Shown here one piece after another: positions 49,911 through 57,635 of a DNA stretch of 64,000 bases. Every line of letters starts with the position of its first letter. Position 1 is the first letter of the stretch. The notes beneath the pieces are model-generated. The model searched no databases, was not told the DNA's origin, and saw nothing but the letters and a program-made list of their open reading frames with translations. A program made the position numbers and the translations under genes. Source of the stretch: Exobacillus caeni (GTDB taxonomy: Bacteria > Bacillota > Bacilli > Bacillales > Guptibacillaceae); contig NZ_SWLG01000002.1 in NCBI RefSeq assembly GCF_005747095.1, positions 62,001-126,000 on the forward strand, written 5' to 3'.

Positions 49911-51512
49911 ATGAAAAAGAGTCGTTTGTTTTTAACAGTTTGTACACTTGTTTTTGCCCTTTTACTGTCAGCATGCGGAAGTAATGAAACCGGAGGAGAC
50001 AATGGAAATGGAGCCCAAAAGAAGGAAACCTTTATATTTGCCCGTGGCGGTGACGCGGTTTCTTTAGATCCTTCCGAAGTTACCGATAGTGAATCGGAGA
50101 ATGTGTCCCAAAGTATTTTAGAAACACTGGTTACGTTTGCGGAAGGCGAAACGAAAGTGGAACCTTTGCTTGCAAAAGAATGGAAAGAGTCTGAAGACGG
50201 TTTAACATATACGTTTAAACTTCGAGAAGGCGTTAAGTTCCATGATGGCACTGATTTTAATGCCGAGGCTGTTGTTTATAACTTTGAGCGCTGGATGGAA
50301 CCACAGGATAAAGAAAGATTTTATATGTATGGGGCTGTTTTTGGCGGGTTTAAAGGGGATGAAGGACATGCTATTAAATCGGTCGAAGCGGTTGATGATT
50401 ATACCGTTAAGTTCACACTGAACAATGTCCAGCCGACCTTTTTGAAAGGGCTTGCTTTAACGCCTTTCTCTATTTCAAGTCCAGCTGCGATTGAAAAATA
50501 TGGGGAAGATTATGGAAGTAACCCGGTAGGAACAGGCCCGTTTACTTTTAAAGAATGGAGAAGAAATGACCGTGTTGTACTAAATAAAAACAAAGACTAC
50601 TGGCTTGATGGCTATCCAAAAGTAGATCAGGTGATTTTCCGAACAATACCGGAGAATTCAGCTCGCTTGAATGCCTTACTCAGTGGAGAAGTGGATATGG
50701 TCGATGGGCTTGACCCTGTTAATATTCCTCAAGTGGAAAAAAATCCTGATTTACAAATACTTCGAAGACCGTCCCTTAATCTCGGTTACTTAGGTTTCAA
50801 TGTGACAAGAGAACCGTTTGACAACAAGTTAGTACGCCAGGCGTTGAATCATGCCGTAGATAAAGAAAAGATGATCGATGCATTCTTTGGTGGACAGGCT
50901 GATCCTGCCAAGAACCCGATTCCTCCTTCAGTTGAGGGTTATAACGATGACATCGAAGCCTATCCGTATGACCTTGAAAAAGCAAAAGCGCTTTTAGAAG
51001 AAGCGGGTTATGGAGATGGCTTTGAAATGGAACTATGGGCGATGCCTGTCGCGCGTCCTTACATGCCGAATGCTAACAAGGTCGCTGAATACCTGCAATC
51101 CAGTTTCGCTGAGATCGGTGTGAAAGCCAAGATTGTGAGTTATGAATGGGCAACATATTTAGACAAAGTAAAGCAGGGGGAAGCCGACTCCTTTCTTCTT
51201 GGCTGGACCGGTACGAACGGGGATGCAGATGATTTTATCTACACATTGTGGCATGAGGATAACATCGGAAGCATGAATTCAACTTTCTATGCGAATGAAG
51301 AGCTAAACGGAATATTGGAAGAAGCAAGAAGCATTTCTGATCAGGAGAAACGTAGTGAACTGTACAAGCGTGCTCAAGAGATCATGCATGAAGATCCGCC
51401 GATTATTCCGTTAGTCCATTCAACACCGGTACTTGCAGCAAGATCTGACATCAAAGGATTTGACCCACATCCAACAGGAAGAGTGATCACCACGAAAATT
51501 GCTTTCGAATAA
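49911..51512 (+). CDS. Peptide-type ABC substrate-binding lipoprotein (orphan)
   Basis: 533 residues from ATG 49911 (AGGAG ten bases upstream), which places the signal MKKSRLFLTVCTLVFALLLSAC at the N-terminus, lipobox LLSAC. Family 5 binding protein: FKLREGVKFHDGTDFNAEAVVYN in parts near 100, NPVGTGPFTFKEW near 205 and LGYLGFNVTREPFDNKLVRQALN in parts near 285. The operon has no permease or ATPase. The downstream amidohydrolase suggests the ligand is an N-acyl amino acid or peptide. It may plug into the importers at 4322-6226 or 18007-21912. Confidence 0.92.
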   Translation: MKKSRLFLTVCTLVFALLLSACGSNETGGDNGNGAQKKETFIFARGGDAVSLDPSEVTDSESENVSQSILETLVTFAEGETKVEPLLAKEWKESEDGLTYTFKLREGVKFHDGTDFNAEAVVYNFERWMEPQDKERFYMYGAVFGGFKGDEGHAIKSVEAVDDYTVKFTLNNVQPTFLKGLALTPFSISSPAAIEKYGEDYGSNPVGTGPFTFKEWRRNDRVVLNKNKDYWLDGYPKVDQVIFRTIPENSARLNALLSGEVDMVDGLDPVNIPQVEKNPDLQILRRPSLNLGYLGFNVTREPFDNKLVRQALNHAVDKEKMIDAFFGGQADPAKNPIPPSVEGYNDDIEAYPYDLEKAKALLEEAGYGDGFEMELWAMPVARPYMPNANKVAEYLQSSFAEIGVKAKIVSYEWATYLDKVKQGEADSFLLGWTGTNGDADDFIYTLWHEDNIGSMNSTFYANEELNGILEEARSISDQEKRSELYKRAQEIMHEDPPIIPLVHSTPVLAARSDIKGFDPHPTGRVITTKIAFE

Positions 51513-51523
51513 GCAGATTTTTA

Positions 51524-51553
51524 GGGAAGTGATCACACTTCCCTTTTGTTTTG
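51524..51553 (+). terminator. Terminator/attenuator after the lipoprotein gene
   Basis: AGGGAAGTG-ATCA-CACTTCCCT (51524-51545), 9-bp stem with 4-base loop, followed by TTTTGTTTT. It would make the lipoprotein more abundant than the downstream enzyme. Confidence 0.75.
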
Positions 51554-51605
51554 GTAATCGTTTATAAGATAGAGGATTCAAAGAAATGGAGAGGAGCATT
51601 ACACG

Positions 51606-52772
51606 ATGTTAGAAAAGCTATATGAACAACTAGAAAATGTATACGATGAGATGGTCGAAATTCGAAGGGATTTACATATGAATCCTGAGCTGTCGTTCCA
51701 GGAAAAAAGGACTCCTGCGTTTATCGCAAACTACCTGAGAGATTTAGGAATAGAAGTGAAAACAAAAGTAGGCGGTAACGGTGTTGTTGGTTATTTAAAA
51801 GGAGGAAAGCCGGGCAAGACGATCGCGCTTCGGGCCGACTTTGACGCTTTGCCGATCGAAGACGAAAAAGATGTACCTTATAAATCGAAGGTTCCGGGCG
51901 TCATGCATGCCTGCGGCCATGATATCCATACTGCGGCATTGCTTGGAACGGCTAAAGTTTTGAGCGGGATAAAAGATGAACTAAAGGGAAACGTCGTCTT
52001 TCTTCACCAGCATGCTGAAGAGCTGTATCCGGGCGGAGCGAAAGGAATGGTGGAAGATGGCTGCCTGGAGGGCGTCGATGAAGTATATGGCGCTCATGTT
52101 GAAGTGAATTTTCCGATAGGCCAGGTTGCGGTTAATGATGGTTACGTGCAGGCGGCCTCAGATACATTCGACATTACGATCCATGGAAAAGGCGGGCACG
52201 GGGCAGAACCGCACCGATCGGTCGACCCGCTTGTTATCGGCAGCCATCTGGTCGTCGACCTGCAGAATATTGTAAGCAGAAGGGTTGATCCGTTAAAGCC
52301 GGCACTTGTAACGGTAGGAGCATTTCATAGCGGAAAAGCACATAATGTCATCCCGGATAAAGCACACTTAAAAGGAACAGTTCGCACTTATGATCCAGAT
52401 GTAAGAGAGCAGGTCGAGAAAGAATTAAAGCTGATCGCGGAAAAAACTGGAGAAAAACATGGTGCAAAGATCGACGTCGAATATGTAAATGGGTATATTT
52501 CGTTATATAACCATCCTAAAGAAACAGCATATATCAAAAAGCTGTCAACGGATATCGTCGGGGAAGATAACGTTGTCGTAAAACCGCCTGATATGGGAGG
52601 CGAAGACTTCGCTTATTTTGTCGATGCAGTTCCGGGAACCTTTTTCTGGGTAGGAGGAGGGAACCCGGAGATCGATGCTGTATATCCACATCATCATCCA
52701 AAATTTGACGTGGATGAAAAATCGATGCTTTTAACCGCAAAAGTTTTTGTTTCGGCTGTCTTGAATCAATAG
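51606..52772 (+). CDS. M20D amidohydrolase (N-acyl-amino-acid/peptide deacylase)
   Basis: 388 residues from ATG 51606 (GGAGAGGAGC upstream). Metal ligands are in MHACGHDIHTAALLG near 100 (Cys-Gly-His), HQHAEELYPGGAKGM near 138, GAHVEVNFPIG near 162 and the late MGGEDFAYF near 325. It belongs to the HipO/AmaA/YkuR group, which removes acyl groups from amino acids. Some members make diaminopimelate, but this one sits after an uptake lipoprotein, which favours catabolism of an imported N-acyl compound. Confidence 0.92.
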   Translation: MLEKLYEQLENVYDEMVEIRRDLHMNPELSFQEKRTPAFIANYLRDLGIEVKTKVGGNGVVGYLKGGKPGKTIALRADFDALPIEDEKDVPYKSKVPGVMHACGHDIHTAALLGTAKVLSGIKDELKGNVVFLHQHAEELYPGGAKGMVEDGCLEGVDEVYGAHVEVNFPIGQVAVNDGYVQAASDTFDITIHGKGGHGAEPHRSVDPLVIGSHLVVDLQNIVSRRVDPLKPALVTVGAFHSGKAHNVIPDKAHLKGTVRTYDPDVREQVEKELKLIAEKTGEKHGAKIDVEYVNGYISLYNHPKETAYIKKLSTDIVGEDNVVVKPPDMGGEDFAYFVDAVPGTFFWVGGGNPEIDAVYPHHHPKFDVDEKSMLLTAKVFVSAVLNQ

Positions 52773-52818
52773 TGTTATAATAGTTAGAACATTACGTATT
52801 CATGAAGGGGGAATTCGG

Positions 52819-53361
52819 TTGAACCCTAAATTTAAAGAGGCGAGAGAACGGATTATCGACCAGAACTCTGAAAGCCAGACACTGTTCAGTTTGCAGCCGA
52901 CCGTGAAAAGGTTGATGTCGGTGATGTATTATTACGAAAAACCGATGACATTAGATGATATGAAAGACATCCTTGGAATGAGTAAAGCCAGCATGAGCAA
53001 CGCGGTTAGAGAACTGGATGATATCGGACTGGTGGAAAAGGTATGGAAAAAGGGAGAACGGAAAGACCTATATAAAGTAGAAGAAGATAACTATGAAAGC
53101 TTCATCAAATACTTTTGTTACCACTGGCGAAAAATAATAGTCCCTAAAACCCATTCCTTGAAAAAATCCATCAATGAACTAAATGAATTAAAGCTGGATG
53201 ATGAGATGGACGAAGAAACAAAGGAACTGATCGATAAAGACCTGGAAAAACTGCACGAAGGATTGGAATACCTCGAGTGGGTCGGCAACCTTGTAGAGCT
53301 GTTCGAATCCCACAAAATATTTGATCACATACCGAAGAAGCCCAGTAAGTTAGAAGTTTAA
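52819..53361 (+). CDS. GbsR-like winged-helix regulator
   Basis: 180 residues from TTG 52819 (GAAGGGGGAA upstream). Winged helix at about 25-95: PMTLDDMKDILGMSKASMSNAVRELDDIGLVEKVWKKGERK in parts. A long helical C-terminus (about 110-170) resembles the dimerisation part of GbsR, the choline-sensing repressor of glycine betaine synthesis in B. subtilis, a branch of the MarR superfamily. No choline genes are nearby, so it more likely controls its own lipoprotein-amidohydrolase operon. Confidence 0.8.
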   Translation: MNPKFKEARERIIDQNSESQTLFSLQPTVKRLMSVMYYYEKPMTLDDMKDILGMSKASMSNAVRELDDIGLVEKVWKKGERKDLYKVEEDNYESFIKYFCYHWRKIIVPKTHSLKKSINELNELKLDDEMDEETKELIDKDLEKLHEGLEYLEWVGNLVELFESHKIFDHIPKKPSKLEV

Positions 53362-53368
53362 ACAATGT

Positions 53369-53418
53369 GGTGCCAGGCACCGCTCGTGGACAGTTGTCCA
53401 TTTGCGGTGCCTGGCACC
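53369..53418 (+). repeat. Family B palindromic repeat, copy B2 (forward)
   Basis: Same 50-base unit and orientation as B1, eight bases past the regulator stop. With B3 (reverse, 55406) it brackets the two aldo/keto reductase genes. Confidence 0.9.
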
Positions 53419-53501
53419 ATTATTTTGAAGTCATATTTCTTTAATTATGGTAAGGAGAATAGGTACAATGAAGATAAATAAACAAAAAAGAGGTGTATAG
53501 T

Positions 53502-54338
53502 ATGAAAAGTTTACAAAGCACCACGAGATTACATAATGGTGTTGAAATGCCATGGTTAGGACTTGGAGTTTTCAAAGTAGAAGAAGGCGAAGAAGTGATC
53601 AGCTCCGTGAAGGCAGCGATTGAAGCCGGTTACAAAAGCATCGACACTGCTGCAATTTATGGGAATGAAGAGGGCGTCGGGAAAGCGATCGCTGAATCGG
53701 GTGTGCCGCGTGAAGAGCTTTTCATCACTACGAAACTATGGAATTCTGAGCAGGGCTATGAATCTACGTTAGCTGCTTTTGAAGAAAGCTTAAAAAAACT
53801 ACAACTGGACTATGTGGACCTTTATCTAATCCACTGGCCTGTGCCGAAAAAAGACAAATATAAAGAAACGTGGAAAGCGTTTGAAAAGCTTTATAAGGAT
53901 GGAAAGGTTCGAGCGATCGGTGTCAGCAACTTTAAAGAGCACCATCTTGAAGACCTTATTGCAGACAGTGAAATCAAGCCGATGGTCAATCAGGTAGAGT
54001 ACCATCCACGACTAAGCCAGGGCAGCCTGCATGACTATTGCAAAAAGCATGGCATTCAGCTTGAAGCGTGGTCTCCGTTAATGCAGGGCGGTTTGCTCGA
54101 CGATCAGGTCCTAAAAGAAATCGCAGATAAGCATGGGAAATCTACCGCTCAAGTGATTTTGCGCTGGGACCTTCAAAATGAAGTTGTTACCATCCCGAAA
54201 TCAACCAAGCCGCATCGTATTAAAGAAAATGCAGATGTGTTTGATTTTGAACTTTCCAGTGAAGAAATGGAGAAAATTAACGGCTTGAATCAGGACAAGC
54301 GCGTCGGTCCTGATCCGGATGATATGGATAGAGAATAA
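53502..54338 (+). CDS. yvgN: Aldo/keto reductase, YvgN-like glyoxal/methylglyoxal reductase
   Basis: 278 residues from ATG 53502, six bases after AAGAGGTG. NADPH-dependent (alpha/beta)8 barrel: [20 protein letters not shown], catalytic aspartate and tyrosine in [15 protein letters not shown] near 45, lysine in ITTKLWN near 75 and histidine in YLIHWP near 108, then [12 protein letters not shown] and [12 protein letters not shown]. Close to B. subtilis YvgN, which reduces methylglyoxal and other reactive aldehydes. Confidence 0.93.
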   Translation: MKSLQSTTRLHNGVEMPWLGLGVFKVEEGEEVISSVKAAIEAGYKSIDTAAIYGNEEGVGKAIAESGVPREELFITTKLWNSEQGYESTLAAFEESLKKLQLDYVDLYLIHWPVPKKDKYKETWKAFEKLYKDGKVRAIGVSNFKEHHLEDLIADSEIKPMVNQVEYHPRLSQGSLHDYCKKHGIQLEAWSPLMQGGLLDDQVLKEIADKHGKSTAQVILRWDLQNEVVTIPKSTKPHRIKENADVFDFELSSEEMEKINGLNQDKRVGPDPDDMDRE

Positions 54339-54351
54339 GTAGGTGTATCGA

Positions 54352-54403
54352 ATCCTCTGTAGCAGCAGACAGGGCTATCGTTCTGTTTGCTCTTTCAGAG
54401 GAT
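54352..54403 (+). terminator. Hairpin between the two aldo/keto reductase genes
   Basis: ATCCTCTG (54352-54359) pairs with CAGAGGAT (54396-54403); inside, AGCAGACAG pairs imperfectly with CTGTTTGCT. A T-rich stretch follows. Confidence 0.5.
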
Positions 54404-54470
54404 ATGTTTTATAAATGTTCCTTTTGATTCAAAGCATAAGGGCGTATAACAAATGAAAAGAGGTGCCAGT

Positions 54471-55388
54471 TTGAAAAAGATAAGATTGGGCAAAAGTGAC
54501 CTGAAGGTTGGCGAAATTTCCCTCGGGTGTATGCGGATGAGCGAACTTAGCAATAAAGATGCGGCAAATGTCATTCAAAATGCCATCGAAGCAGGGGTTG
54601 ATTTATTTGACCATGCAGACATCTATGGCGGTGGAAAGTCAGAGGAAGTGTTTGCAGAAGCGATCGAAATGAATGATGACTTTCGTGAAAAAATCAAGCT
54701 GCAGACAAAATGCGGAATCCGAAAAGGCTTTTTTGATTTTTCAAAGGAACATATCTTAGAATCTGTAGATGGAAGTCTGCGACGCTTGAAAACAGACTAT
54801 GTTGATAGCTTATTGCTTCACCGTCCGGATGCGCTTATGGAACCGGAAGAAGTGGCAGAAGCCTTTGCAACGTTAAAAGAAAGCGGCAAGGTACGTTACT
54901 TTGGTGTTAGCAATCAGAATCCGATGCAAATGGAGTTGTTGAAAAAGTACCTGGATGATGATTTGATCGTGAACCAGCTGCAGCTCAGCCTTGTACATAC
55001 ACCGATGATCGATGCTGGATTCAATGTAAATATGCAAAATGACCCTGCGGTCGTTCGGGACGGTAATGTGCTAGAGTACTGCCGGTTAAATGATATTTCT
55101 GTGCAGGCATGGTCTCCTTTCCAGCATGGCATGATCGAAGGGCCGTTTATCGGAAACGATGCTTTTCCTGAAGTAAATGCCAAACTGCAGGAACTAGCTG
55201 AGAAAAAAGGTGTGACCGATTCTGCTATTGCGACCGCGTGGATTTTGCGCCATCCTGCAAAAATCCAGCCGGTTGTCGGCACGATGAATCCTCAAAGATT
55301 GAACGATATCGCTAAAGCTTCTGATATCGAACTCACACGACAGGAATGGTACGAACTCTATCGCTCAGCGGGTAATGATTTGCCGTAA
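54471..55388 (+). CDS. Aldo/keto reductase, YdhF-like
   Basis: 305 residues from TTG 54471, six bases after AAGAGGTG; the ATG at 54453 precedes that ribosome site. Barrel with IRLGKSDLKVGEISLGCMRM, LFDHADIYGGGKSEEV near 45, lysine in LQTKCGIRKG near 78 and histidine in LLLHRPDAL near 115, then FGVSNQNPMQM near 148 and VVGTMNPQRLNDI near 270. It resembles E. coli YdhF; substrate unknown. Both reductases lie inside a B2-B3 repeat bracket. Confidence 0.88.
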   Translation: MKKIRLGKSDLKVGEISLGCMRMSELSNKDAANVIQNAIEAGVDLFDHADIYGGGKSEEVFAEAIEMNDDFREKIKLQTKCGIRKGFFDFSKEHILESVDGSLRRLKTDYVDSLLLHRPDALMEPEEVAEAFATLKESGKVRYFGVSNQNPMQMELLKKYLDDDLIVNQLQLSLVHTPMIDAGFNVNMQNDPAVVRDGNVLEYCRLNDISVQAWSPFQHGMIEGPFIGNDAFPEVNAKLQELAEKKGVTDSAIATAWILRHPAKIQPVVGTMNPQRLNDIAKASDIELTRQEWYELYRSAGNDLP

Positions 55389-55405
55389 AGATGATGCTTG
55401 AAAAG

Positions 55406-55455
55406 GGTGCCAGGCACCGCAAATGGACAACTGTCCACGAGCGGTGCCTGGCACC
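55406..55455 (-). repeat. Family B palindromic repeat, copy B3 (reverse)
   Basis: Same unit as B1/B2 with the centre inverted (ATGGACAACTGTCCAC), 18 bases past the second reductase gene and 22 bases before palindrome C6. Confidence 0.9.
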
Positions 55456-55476
55456 TCGTTTTGGCACTTCATTTTA

Positions 55477-55520
55477 AGAACATCCCTCTTAATCAAACGT
55501 TTGATTAAGAGGGATGTTCT
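55477..55520 (+). terminator. Family C palindrome, copy C6; intrinsic terminator
   Basis: Perfect 21-base arms (55477-55497 and 55500-55520): AGAACATCCCTCTTAATCAA and its complement around CG, directly followed by seven T on the plus strand. This is the clearest case of a family C element acting as a terminator. Confidence 0.85.
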
Positions 55521-55667
55521 TTTTTTATTGACCTTTCTTCTTGTTTCTTTTTGGAAAATAATTGCAGTTTAGTGTGCTCTGTTAACGAAGGATGAACATT
55601 TCAGTATGCTCTGGATAACACTCTCTTAGCCATAGCTGAGTGCAGTAATGTAAAGCTATAGTCAGAG
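55521..55667. other. Gene-free stretch between repeats
   Basis: No gene was found. GTGTGCTCTG (55570) and GTATGCTCTGG (55604) are similar short repeats. The sequence ends at the decayed copy A14. Confidence 0.4.
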
Positions 55668-55693
55668 CGACAGTAAACCTGTCCCCCTGTCCC
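55668..55693 (-). repeat. Family A palindromic repeat, copy A14 (reverse, decayed)
   Basis: GCGACAGTAAACCTGTCCC then CCTGTCCC; the left arm has several changes. Eight bases before copy B4. Confidence 0.6.
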
Positions 55694-55701
55694 TCAAAAA
55701 T

Positions 55702-55751
55702 GGTGCCAGGCACCGCAAATGGACAATTGTCCACGAGCGGTGCCTGGCACC
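55702..55751 (-). repeat. Family B palindromic repeat, copy B4 (reverse)
   Basis: Arms GGTGCCAGGCACCGC and GCGGTGCCTGGCACC around ATGGACAATTGTCCAC, just past the end of the small minus-strand gene at 55766. Confidence 0.9.
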
Positions 55752-55765
55752 TCATTTTTTGCACT

Positions 55766-56050
55766 TCATTTTAGGAGTTCTCTCTTAAAGTCTAGCAATA
55801 TTTCATAGAAGTTTTCTCTTAGCCAATGGAATGTTCGAGTGTTTTCAAAGTGCTCGAGACAGAAAATAAAGTCTTTATTGGTTTCCGGTTCGATCGAAAG
55901 CTCTTCTTCCTGTATTTTATTTGGAATTTCATTTACGAACATAGAAAGGTTTTCTCTTTGTGTTGTTGTTAGAATCGTGCCTGTAGCTTCAATAGCAATT
56001 GTTAAAGCCTCTTTTAGATTTGCTGGATTAGAAACATAAATTTTCTTCAT
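55766..56050 (-). CDS. Hypothetical protein, 94 residues
   Basis: Starts at ATG 56050, eight bases after a GGGGG ribosome site, and reads MKKIYVSNPANLKEALTIAI..., ending DFKRELLK. It is soluble, mostly helical and acidic, with no signal peptide, membrane segment or metal motif. No family was recognised. The good ribosome site and single compact frame support a real gene. It stands alone, convergent to the reductases across a repeat cluster. Confidence 0.6.
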   Translation of the reverse strand: MKKIYVSNPANLKEALTIAIEATGTILTTTQRENLSMFVNEIPNKIQEEELSIEPETNKDFIFCLEHFENTRTFHWLRENFYEILLDFKRELLK

Positions 56051-56333
56051 ACAAATACCCCCTGTAATGTTTAACTATTATCTTTTTTTCTATTTTAAAA
56101 CCTATAAGTCTATATTAAGCTATTATGCCCATGCATTTCCTTAATTTAGTTAAAAAACTTTTGTTAAAAATTTTTTTAGGATGCCTTTGTTACTACCGAA
56201 TTTTAATATTATGGAAATCTATTAAGAACTTACTATTCAGTAATAATCCCGCTCCTTGTAATACCTGCCAGTAGCCTTTAGTATGTAGGCTAGATGAAAA
56301 GTGATACATAAAATGTAGGGGGCTTACTAAGTG

Positions 56334-57497
56334 ATGGAAAAAATCAAAGTAATGACGATTTTTGGGACGAGACCGGAAGCGATTAAAATGGCGCCGCTGG
56401 TTTTAGAGCTCGAAAAACATGCTGAACAGATTGAATCGATTGTTACGGTTACCGCGCAGCACCGGGAAATGCTGGATCAGGTGTTGGAAGTGTTTGGCGT
56501 TACACCTGATTATGATCTAAACATTATGAAAAGCCGCCAGACGTTAAAAGATATAACTAATCGAGCGTTAGAAGGCCTGGACGAGATTATGAAAGAGGTC
56601 AAGCCGGATATTGTTCTTGTCCATGGAGATACGACAACGACATTTGTTGCCAGTCTTGCTGCCCTGTATAACCAGGTTGCAGTAGGTCATGTTGAAGCAG
56701 GGTTAAGAACGTGGAATAAACATTCTCCGTTTCCAGAAGAGATGAACCGCCAATTAACAGGCGTGATCGCTGATCTTCATTTTGCCCCTACCGTTAAGGC
56801 TGCTGCAAACTTGAAAGAGGAAAACAAAAAAGAAGATTCTATTTTTATTACGGGAAACACCGCGATCGATGCATTAAAAACAACAGTAAAAGAAACTTAC
56901 TCTCATGAAGTGTTAAATAAAATCGGGGACGATCGATTAATGCTCCTAACAGCTCATCGAAGGGAAAATCTAGGAGATCCTATGCGGAATATGTTTAAGG
57001 CTGTCAAACGGTTAGTAGAAGAGGAAGATGATCTGCAGGTTGTATATCCGGTCCATTTAAACCCGGTAGTAAGGGAAATCGCTGACGAAGTACTGGGGAA
57101 TGACGAAAGGGTACATCTTATCGAACCGCTGGGTGTGGTAGACTTCCATAACTTTGCTTCAAGAGCCCACATCATTCTGACCGATTCCGGCGGCGTGCAG
57201 GAGGAAGCACCTTCGCTTGGTGTTCCGGTGCTCGTATTACGGGATACGACCGAACGGCCAGAAGGGATCGAAGCAGGAACTCTGAAGTTAGTGGGTACGG
57301 AAGAAGATACCATTTTTAATACGGCTCATGAGCTGCTCACAAGCAATGAAGCATACGAAAAGATGGCAAAAGCATCCAATCCATACGGAGATGGACATGC
57401 TTCAAAACGCATCTCCGAATCCTTATTATACTGGTTTAACAAAAACGAACAGCGTCCTGAAGACTTTGTAGTATTAAATAAACAAGCTATTTTGTAA
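56334..57497 (+). CDS. mnaA: UDP-N-acetylglucosamine 2-epimerase
   Basis: 387 residues from ATG 56334 (GTAGGGGGC ten bases upstream; GTG at 56331 is also possible). MTIFGTRPEAIKMAPL, VHGDTTTTFVASLAA near 95, GHVEAGLRTWNKHSPFPEEMNR in parts near 118, TAHRRENLGDPM near 210 and LTDSGGVQEEAPSLGVPVLVLRDTTERPEG in parts near 285 are all present. It makes UDP-ManNAc in the cytoplasm, the precursor of teichoic acid linkage units and, with the dehydrogenase at 60279, of UDP-ManNAcA. First gene of the envelope polymer locus. Confidence 0.96.
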   Translation: MEKIKVMTIFGTRPEAIKMAPLVLELEKHAEQIESIVTVTAQHREMLDQVLEVFGVTPDYDLNIMKSRQTLKDITNRALEGLDEIMKEVKPDIVLVHGDTTTTFVASLAALYNQVAVGHVEAGLRTWNKHSPFPEEMNRQLTGVIADLHFAPTVKAAANLKEENKKEDSIFITGNTAIDALKTTVKETYSHEVLNKIGDDRLMLLTAHRRENLGDPMRNMFKAVKRLVEEEDDLQVVYPVHLNPVVREIADEVLGNDERVHLIEPLGVVDFHNFASRAHIILTDSGGVQEEAPSLGVPVLVLRDTTERPEGIEAGTLKLVGTEEDTIFNTAHELLTSNEAYEKMAKASNPYGDGHASKRISESLLYWFNKNEQRPEDFVVLNKQAIL

Positions 57498-57635
57498 TCG
57501 ATCACCTCATGAATCTTGGAATTAATCACGTTTTGCTTATATTCGGTAAATAAACACTCTCTCTACCAAAAATCGTGTTGGATATCTACTTGAAAGAGTG
57601 TTTAGGCTCAGAAATAAAAGGAGTGAGCCGCTACA

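Noticed and set aside
57548-57605. Terminator formed by AAACACTCT and AGAGTGTTT after mnaA
   Set aside because: The loop of about 40 bases is too long and no T-run follows; left unannotated.
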